Origin: Clostridia bacterium
GTDB lineage: Bacteria > Bacillota_A > Clostridia > Oscillospirales > Acutalibacteraceae
Length of the DNA stretch: 7,122 bases
Assembly: GCA_017529165.1 (NCBI GenBank)
Contig: JAFXNY010000127.1
Span: 1-7,122 of the forward strand
Direction of reading: 5' to 3'
Below are positions 1-6,300 of the stretch, piece after piece. A model generated the notes under the pieces. It had not been told where the DNA came from. It did no database searches and saw only the letters and a program-made list of their open reading frames with translations. Every line of letters starts with the position of its first letter. Positions within the stretch are counted from its first letter, which is position 1. A program made the position numbers and the translations under genes.

Positions 1-582
1 AATTAAATCATTATCTATTATGCACTCGTTCTTTTGGCGGTAAGCCTCTAAAATTGATGAAATAACATATTTAGGATAATCAGAGGCTTTGGAATACCGC
101 CTTGCATTATCTTCACTTATATACTTAAAATCAAACAAATATACATCAACATAATCTTCGAGTGATTTAATTATTTTAGGCAGTTCATAACCGCTTGTGT
201 TGTAAATAATCGGTATAGGCGGTCTGTAAATATCAAGCGCTTGTTTTATCGCATACGAATAGTGTGTAGGAGTTACAAGATTAATATTGTGCGCTCCTAA
301 TTTGTACAGTTCTCTAAATATTCCTGCAAGGCGCTGTACGCTTATATCTTTACCAAAATTGCCGTGGCTTATCTTTTCATTCTGGCAAAAAACACAGTGA
401 AGAGAACAACCGCTGAAAAAAACTGTTCCCGAGCCGTTTGTTCCGCTAATAATTGGCTCTTCGTAATAATGCAGTCCTGCTCTCGCTATACGAGGATGCT
501 CGCCGCTTAAGCAAAAACCGCCTATGTTTTCATTATCAGTCCTTATAGCGTTGCACTTTCTCGGGCAAATATTACATATCAT
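1..582 (-). CDS. Radical SAM protein, PflX/COG1313-like (3' end outside window)
   Basis: The frame is open from an ATG at 582 to the left edge, giving the first 194 residues; the C-terminus is missing. Residues 59-66 form the radical SAM cluster motif CSLHCVFC (C59, C63, C66), which binds a 4Fe-4S cluster and S-adenosylmethionine. The stretches GSGTVFFSGC, CQNEKISHG, HNINLVTPTHY and YNTSGYE are hallmarks of the PflX-type family (COG1313), distant relatives of pyruvate formate-lyase activating enzyme. Four extra cysteines near the start (C3, C6, C10, C24, in a CxxCPRxC pattern) are also usual for this family and may hold a second cluster or zinc. Members are generally about 300 residues, so roughly two thirds is present. 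The ATG lies 9 nt after an AAGG ribosome site (592-595) and overlaps the 3' end of the exonuclease gene by 11 bp, implying one transcript. The substrate is unknown; a glycyl-radical activase role is possible, but no partner gene is in the window. Confidence 0.9.
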   Translation of the reverse strand, partial: MICNICPRKCNAIRTDNENIGGFCLSGEHPRIARAGLHYYEEPIISGTNGSGTVFFSGCSLHCVFCQNEKISHGNFGKDISVQRLAGIFRELYKLGAHNINLVTPTHYSYAIKQALDIYRPPIPIIYNTSGYELPKIIKSLEDYVDVYLFDFKYISEDNARRYSKASDYPKYVISSILEAYRQKNECIIDNDLI

Positions 583-1432
583 TTTCTTTTGCCTTTTTTT
601 CAATAAGTCTGCGGTTTATCTTAACGCTGTCAAAGGTCTTTTTAAATCGTACTCTTGCAGAATATTTCTTTTGGCAGTTTTCGCAAATCATATCTGCAAA
701 AAAGCCGCAATTATGTGTTCGCCACTTATTTTTTAATTTGAGCGGCATTTTACAACAGCCACAAACAAACTGAAATGCTGATTTATCTATATTTTCGTCA
801 TCAATATTGCAAATATAATAAGGTTTAAATGAAAATCTTTTGAAAAATGCTGGATCATTTGTATTAACTATAAATGCAGAAAATCTTTCTTCATTATAGC
901 ATTCTTTAAGCAGTGCGGCACAAGCGGCGCTATCCGCTTTAGCATTATGTAAAACGGTTTCATCAATATTTATACCCAAAGCATTTGCGGCATTGATTAG
1001 CGATATTTGAGATGTAACCTCAATACCACGCAGGCGCATTTCACCTTGGATAAACTTCTGTAAATCAAGATATTTTTCAATCTTAAAATCAACCTCGACC
1101 AGATTTTTTTGATTTTCAATAACGGTATAAATATCGGAGTTGCTCCATGTCATTGTAACTGCGTTTTCTCCTACCCAGTCGTTATACTCTGTAATCGCAA
1201 TTTCAAGCGAAATACCCGATAACATATCATCTTTTGTTATTCCTGTAAGCTCTGTAAACCTTTTAGAAACTCTGTTTGTAAAAGACGATTTGATTGTGCG
1301 CTCAAAAGTATCTATAATATCAAAGTTTTCGTCGAGTTTTACAGCACCGATTTGCAATATCTGATTTATAAATCGTTTGATTTTCGGGTAGTACGCACCG
1401 TCCCACTCAAGATCGAGAATAATATAATTCAT
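572..1432 (-). CDS. DEDDh-type 3'-5' exonuclease with cysteine-rich C-terminal tail
   Basis: This 286-residue protein has an N-terminal RNase T/DnaQ-like exonuclease fold. Visible catalytic residues are D7 and E9 (ILDLEWDG), D100 (WSNSD) and H162/D167 (HNAKAD), the DEDDh pattern of two-metal nucleases that release nucleotides from a 3' end. The layout, with a W-S-x-x-D second motif, resembles the ERI1/KapD-like exoribonuclease branch more than the DNA polymerase epsilon subunit, but DNA cannot be excluded as substrate. The exonuclease domain ends near residue 180. The tail (about 220-255) holds C224, C226, C227, H240, C242, C250 and C253, which looks like a zinc ribbon, followed by a basic lysine/arginine-rich end that could bind nucleic acid. 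The start codon overlaps the typA stop as TAATG, and the last codons overlap the radical SAM gene. It is a complete gene. The family call is firm; the exact substrate is inference. Confidence 0.87.
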   Translation of the reverse strand: MNYIILDLEWDGAYYPKIKRFINQILQIGAVKLDENFDIIDTFERTIKSSFTNRVSKRFTELTGITKDDMLSGISLEIAITEYNDWVGENAVTMTWSNSDIYTVIENQKNLVEVDFKIEKYLDLQKFIQGEMRLRGIEVTSQISLINAANALGINIDETVLHNAKADSAACAALLKECYNEERFSAFIVNTNDPAFFKRFSFKPYYICNIDDENIDKSAFQFVCGCCKMPLKLKNKWRTHNCGFFADMICENCQKKYSARVRFKKTFDSVKINRRLIEKKAKENDM

Positions 1433-1444
1433 TATTTATTCCTT
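1430..1444 (-). promoter_or_regulatory. TAATG stop-start overlap with ribosome site (typA/exonuclease)
   Basis: The typA stop codon TAA (1434-1432) shares one base with the exonuclease ATG (1432-1430). An AAGG ribosome site (1444-1441) lies inside the end of typA, 8 nt before the ATG. This arrangement is typical of translational coupling by terminating ribosomes and supports the chosen exonuclease start. Confidence 0.75.
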
Positions 1445-3261
1445 GCTTCATATTTCATTCTTTGCTCATTGTTGAGTATTCGCTTGCGAAGTCTTATGTT
1501 GTTTGGTGTAATTTCCACAAGTTCGTCAGACTTTATAAAATCAAGCGACTGCTCAAGGCTCATTATTGAAGGCGGTGTAAGGCGAAGCGCCTCATCAGAA
1601 CCGGAAGCCCTTGTGTTGGTCATATGCTTTTCTTTGCATACATTGCATACAATATCTTCATTCTTCGGGTTTTCACCAACAATCATACCCTCGTAAACCG
1701 GTGTGGACGGTCCTATAAATAATCTGCCTCGGCTTTGTGTGTTAAAAAGTCCGTAGCTTGTGGCAGTACCTGTTTCATGGGCAATAATTGAGCCTGTATT
1801 TCTCTGTTCTATATCTCCTTTATAATCTTCATAATCGTAGAACACATGGCTCATAATGCCATTTCCGTTTGTATCGGTTAAAAATTGTGAACGATAGCCG
1901 AGGAGTCCTCTTGCCGGTATTAAAAACTCAAGGTGGGACATCCCTCCCTCTCTTGTTCCCATATTGCGAAGCTCTGCGTGCCTGCTGCCGAGCCTTTCCA
2001 TAACGGCACCAACATACTGTTCAGGCACTTCAATCATCAAAAGCTCAATAGGTTCTAACAGCTTTCCGTTTTCATCTTTTTTATAAATAACCGTAGGCGG
2101 TGACACCTGAAACTCATACCCCTGCCTTCGCATTGTTTCAATAAGTATGGATAAATGTAATTCGCCTCTGCCTGAAACCTTGAAAGTATCTGCGCTATCC
2201 GTTTCTTCAACTCTTAAGCTTACATTAGTTAACACCTCTCTAAAGAGCCTGTCACGCAGATTTCTTGATGTTACAAACTTGCCGTCCTTGCCGGCAAAAG
2301 GTGAATTATTTACAATAAAGTTCATTGAAAGAGTAGGCTCATCAATTTTAATAAATGGCAAAGGCTCAATATGCTCGGTATCGCAAGCAGTCTCACCGAT
2401 TTCAAGGTCAGCTATGCCGGAAACCTGAATTATATCACCCACTGTTGCACTCTCAACTTCGGTTCTCTTCAGCCCCTCTGTTATAAAAATCTTACCAATC
2501 TTTACATTTGATGAGCTGCCGTCCTTATGGCAAAGCGAAACTGTTTGTCCGGTTCTTACAGTACCTCTTACAACTCTGCCAACTCCTATTCTGCCAATGT
2601 ATTCGTCATATTCAATGTTAGTAAACAAAACCTGTAGGGGTGCATCATTATCACCGCAAGGCGGTTCAATTTCTTTAACAATTTCCTCAAACAGCGGTTT
2701 CATATCGGTGCCTGTCTTTTCAGGAGAATATGTTGCATAGCCATCCCGTGCCGAAGCAAAAACAACCGGGAACTCTATCTGGTCATCATCCGCACCAAGC
2801 TCAATAAACAAATCAAGAACTTCATCAACAACTTCATAAGGTCTTGCCATAGGTCTGTCAATTTTATTTATAACAACAACGGCTTTCTTGCCAAGCGATA
2901 ACGCTTTTTTAAGCACAAATCTTGTTTGAGGCATACAACCCTCAAACGCATCAACAAGTAATAATACTCCGTCAACAGTTTGAAGTATTCGCTCAACCTC
3001 ACCGCCGAAATCGGCATGTCCCGGAGTATCAACAATATTAATTTTAATGTCGTTATAATAAACACTCGTATTCTTTGATAGTATTGTAATGCCACGCTCA
3101 CGCTCTAAATCGTTAGAGTCCATTACTCTCTCGTTTACCGCCTCGTTTTCACGAAAAGTACCACTTTGCTTAAGCAATTGATCAACAAGCGTTGTTTTTC
3201 CGTGGTCAACATGGGCGATAATCGCAACATTTCTTAAGTTTTCCCTTTTAGTAACTGCCAC
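1432..3261 (-). CDS. typA: Ribosome-associated translational GTPase TypA/BipA
   Basis: TypA/BipA is an EF-G-like GTPase that binds the ribosome and supports 50S assembly and growth under cold or stress. Counting from the GTG at 3261 (609 residues), the G1 loop AHVDHGKTT is at about 16-24, followed by the G2 RGIT, G3 DTPGH (78-82), G4 NKID (132-135) and G5 SAR (170-172). Beta-barrel domain II, the EF-G-like domains III and V (SGRGELHLSILIE, IPARGLLGYRSQFLT) and the TypA-specific C-terminal domain (NTGSIIAHETGTATSYGL, GENPKNEDIVCNVCKEKH) follow. The length is normal for the family. The frame can be extended to a GTG at 3309, but that codon lies between the -35 and -10 boxes of a consensus promoter and cannot be on that transcript. 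An ATG at 3270 directly abuts the AGGGG ribosome site, while the GTG at 3261 is 9 nt from it and gives the typical N-terminus MAVTKRENLRN, so I prefer 3261. It is first in an operon with the exonuclease and radical SAM genes. Confidence 0.96.
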   Translation of the reverse strand: MAVTKRENLRNVAIIAHVDHGKTTLVDQLLKQSGTFRENEAVNERVMDSNDLERERGITILSKNTSVYYNDIKINIVDTPGHADFGGEVERILQTVDGVLLLVDAFEGCMPQTRFVLKKALSLGKKAVVVINKIDRPMARPYEVVDEVLDLFIELGADDDQIEFPVVFASARDGYATYSPEKTGTDMKPLFEEIVKEIEPPCGDNDAPLQVLFTNIEYDEYIGRIGVGRVVRGTVRTGQTVSLCHKDGSSSNVKIGKIFITEGLKRTEVESATVGDIIQVSGIADLEIGETACDTEHIEPLPFIKIDEPTLSMNFIVNNSPFAGKDGKFVTSRNLRDRLFREVLTNVSLRVEETDSADTFKVSGRGELHLSILIETMRRQGYEFQVSPPTVIYKKDENGKLLEPIELLMIEVPEQYVGAVMERLGSRHAELRNMGTREGGMSHLEFLIPARGLLGYRSQFLTDTNGNGIMSHVFYDYEDYKGDIEQRNTGSIIAHETGTATSYGLFNTQSRGRLFIGPSTPVYEGMIVGENPKNEDIVCNVCKEKHMTNTRASGSDEALRLTPPSIMSLEQSLDFIKSDELVEITPNNIRLRKRILNNEQRMKYEARNK

Positions 3262-3270
3262 AAAAGCCAT

Positions 3271-3275
3271 CCCCT
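3271..3275 (-). promoter_or_regulatory. Ribosome binding site for typA
   Basis: AGGGG on the minus strand is the only Shine-Dalgarno-like stretch between the predicted transcript start and the conserved TypA N-terminus. It touches the ATG at 3270 with no spacer and stands 9 nt from the GTG at 3261, which favours GTG as the initiation codon. Confidence 0.55.
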
Positions 3276-3297
3276 GAATAAATATTAAAAACAATTT

Positions 3298-3326
3298 ATT
3301 ATAAAACACAAATTATATATTGTCAA
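3298..3326 (-). promoter_or_regulatory. Consensus sigma-A promoter for the typA operon
   Basis: On the minus strand TTGACA (3326-3321) is followed after exactly 17 bp by TATAAT (3303-3298), a perfect match to the housekeeping promoter consensus at optimal spacing. Transcription should start near 3291, giving a 5' leader of about 30 nt before the GTG at 3261. The leader is too short for a riboswitch and no operator repeat is obvious, so strong constitutive expression of typA and the two genes behind it is expected. Confidence 0.85.
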
Positions 3327-3331
3327 ATAGT

Positions 3332-3359
3332 AATGCACCGACCTTTCGGCCGGTGCATT
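3332..3359 (-). terminator. Hairpin terminator after the dockerin gene
   Basis: The inverted repeat begins 7 nt after the stop codon of the large gene. Its 12-bp stem has one G-U pair when read on the minus strand and closes on a GAAA tetraloop. The sequence after the stem is only partly T-rich (TTACTATTT), so this is a weaker than textbook intrinsic terminator. It sits 5 bp before the -35 box of the typA promoter and separates the two transcription units. Confidence 0.75.
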
Positions 3360-3366
3360 TATTAAC

Positions 3367-6300
3367 TTAATAAATCTTTACATCCCAGTTTGAAAGGTAC
3401 TTAAACAGTCTTAACAAATCTTTGTTATTAACTGCACCGTCACCGTTTACATCGAGTGCCTTACTGTCTACCTCAACATCCCAATCGGAAAGATACTTGA
3501 ACAGTCTTACAATATCCTTATTGTTAACCTTTCCGTCACCGTTTATATCGCCCGGCAAATGGTCGTTGATAGTAACAATACCGTTAATCACCGCAAAATC
3601 AATATTTGTTTCATAAATATTGAATATATCGTCATAATCGTAATCTACGGTTATTCTGTATTCACCGAGTGCTGCATTTTCAGCAACCGCAAAAGTGAGA
3701 GTTGCAAAGGTGAAATCGGATGTTGTCAGATTAACGAGATTGGAATACCAGTTCAGTGTAACAGGTGACTCAAATGTTTCGGGCGGCATAACATTCTCAC
3801 CCAAATTGCCGTATGTTACATTCATGAGCGTAAGCTCATCAGGGAAACTTATATTCAGCTTTGCACTTGCAATTCCGGGGTTGTTTTTGAACATAACCTT
3901 TACATCTACCGTCGTGCCGGCAACGCCTGTTACGGACTCAACTTCAATTCTCGGGTCGGTAGATTTAACTGCCGGAATAACTTCACTTTCAATTACTTCG
4001 CCGCAAGCGGTGCAGATTTTTTGCTTTAAGCCTGTTTCCTCAAAAGTTGGACGCTTTACTATCACCCAATCGCTTTCGTTGTGACCGAGTGCGTTGTCTG
4101 TTGCAGGCGTTCTTGAAAGCTCGCCACCGCATACCGAGCAATAAACAACTGAATCGTGTGAGCCTGCCGCTTCACAGGTGGCGGGAACTACATTTTCAGA
4201 TACAGCAGTCGCAGGAGTATGACCGAGCGGCGAACCGCTTTCAAAGATTTCTGTTAAAGCGGAGTTACAGCGTGAACAACTCTTATAATATACTGCGGCG
4301 TTTGTACAATCGGCAGCAGATTTAAGATATTCCGGCTTTACTGCCTCTACAGTGATGTGGCCTAGCGGTGAACCGCTTTCAAAGGTTTCTGTCAAAGCGG
4401 AGTTACAGCGTGAGCAGCTCTTATAATATACTGCGGCGTGTGTACAGTCGGCGGCAGATTTAAGATATTCCGGCTTTACCGCTTCTACAGTAATATGTCC
4501 AAGTGGAGAACCGCTTTCAAAAGTCTCAGTTGTGCTCGCAATTTCACAGCGTGAGCAGCTCTTATAATATACCGCAGCGTGTGTACAGTCAGCGGCAGTT
4601 TTTAAGTATTTAGCATCAACGGTATTAGTATAATTATGACCGAGCGGAGAACCGCTTTCAAAGGTCTCTTCCAAGTTTACAAGTCCACAGCGTGAGCAGC
4701 TCTTGTAATATACCGCTTTATGAGTGCAATCTGCGGCAGTCTTTAAGTATTTAGCATCAACTTTTTCTATATAATCGTGGCCGAGTGCATTGCCTGTTAC
4801 AGGCGTTCTTGAAAGCTCAATACCACATGCAGTACAATAAACAACTTCATCATATGAGCCAGCAGTTTCACAGGTGGCAGGAATATTATTTTCAACAACA
4901 ACTTCGCCCGGTGTATGATTCACAGTAACGGTTATGTCTTCTGTTCTTACGCCGTGATATGAGATAGCGAAATAGTTTAGTCCCACTTTCCAGGGCTCAT
5001 CCCACTGATTATCAACGGTATTAAGCTCGTTAATATCAAGTTCGCTTAAATCGTTTGCAACAAGGTGCGGTCTGTTTTCTTCATCTACACTAAAGAAATA
5101 TTCAACTTCATCACCGTTTATATATTTAACCGTAACAGAAGCACCAAGCGGAATGATTGACTGATAGTCATAAACATATATTTTGCCGAGATGATTATAC
5201 TCAAAACTGCCGCCGGTATATTCATCAATTACTATCGGGGCTTGAGTGTTAAAGGTGACACTTTGGACATCGTTATCAATAACCTCAACCTCAATCGGTG
5301 CGGCATTACCGTATAAGTCTATATAATAATAGTTGCCGTCGCCAAGTTGCCATTCGGTTTCGTTTTGCTTATCAAACGGTACGAGTATGTGGCAGTCAAA
5401 TCTCGTGTCACCGTTTACAAAGCAACGCTCGCCGTCATTTTCATCAAATGTAAGAACATAATCTTCTGCCGGTTTATCGCTGTAATATACCGTTAAAATA
5501 TCGCCGTCCTGAAGTTCGGGGATATTATAGTGCTTATACTCAATTCCGGTCTCCGGGTCTGTGTCCATTTCGTAATCAGCCGCCCAGACTTTAGGTGTAG
5601 CAACAGATTTATACGAAATGCCGGTAATCGTATTATTTTCAATAATTACGGGAACTTTTGCTGCCTTACCGCAGAAGCTGAATGTCCAGTAATTAGTGCC
5701 TACAGTCCAGGGGGTTTCCCACTGGTTATCAAAATACTCAAATCTGTAATCTTCAACGAGAACTTCGCCGTCCTGTGACTCAAAAATCAGTCCGCCACGC
5801 TCAGGATCGTCTTTTGCAGTATATTCAACTCTTCCCCGCTCATCAGCATAAACAACTACGAGGACATCACTCTCATTTATGCGTGGACGCTCATAAAAGT
5901 CACGCCCGGCAAACTCATCATGGTACATATTAGTACCCGCAAGATATGACGGCACGGGACTTTGAATAAACGAAATAGATTCAACGGGATTGTCTAAAAT
6001 CGTGCATTTTACATAGGAGGTAGCACCCATATAGTAAATGCCATATTCGTTGCTATCACCAATTGTCCACGGTGTTTCCCACTGTGAACTCGTATCAGTC
6101 ATAATGTCAAATCGATCAATTACATCACCGTCATCCGAAGCAAATACTAAATCATAATGATCGTCATATTGGGCAGTGTATATTTTCTCATCGTTATTTT
6201 TATCAATAACAATCAGCTTATCACCTACACAGAAATCAGGTGCATCGTAAACATAATATCCAAGATCTTCATCATAGTAAGATCGTACTCCTACCATTAA

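Noticed and set aside
3307..3309. GTG as typA start
   Set aside because: It sits upstream of the -10 box of the consensus promoter, lacks a ribosome site and would add residues absent from the usual TypA N-terminus.
3695..4084. 129-codon open frame on the plus strand
   Set aside because: It lies opposite the cohesin-like and last cysteine-repeat coding region and matches no family.
4219..4776. Regular 138-141 bp repeats that could suggest a CRISPR or other non-coding array
   Set aside because: Units are head-to-tail, contiguous without spacers, in frame, and differ mostly at silent positions, so they are protein-coding repeats.
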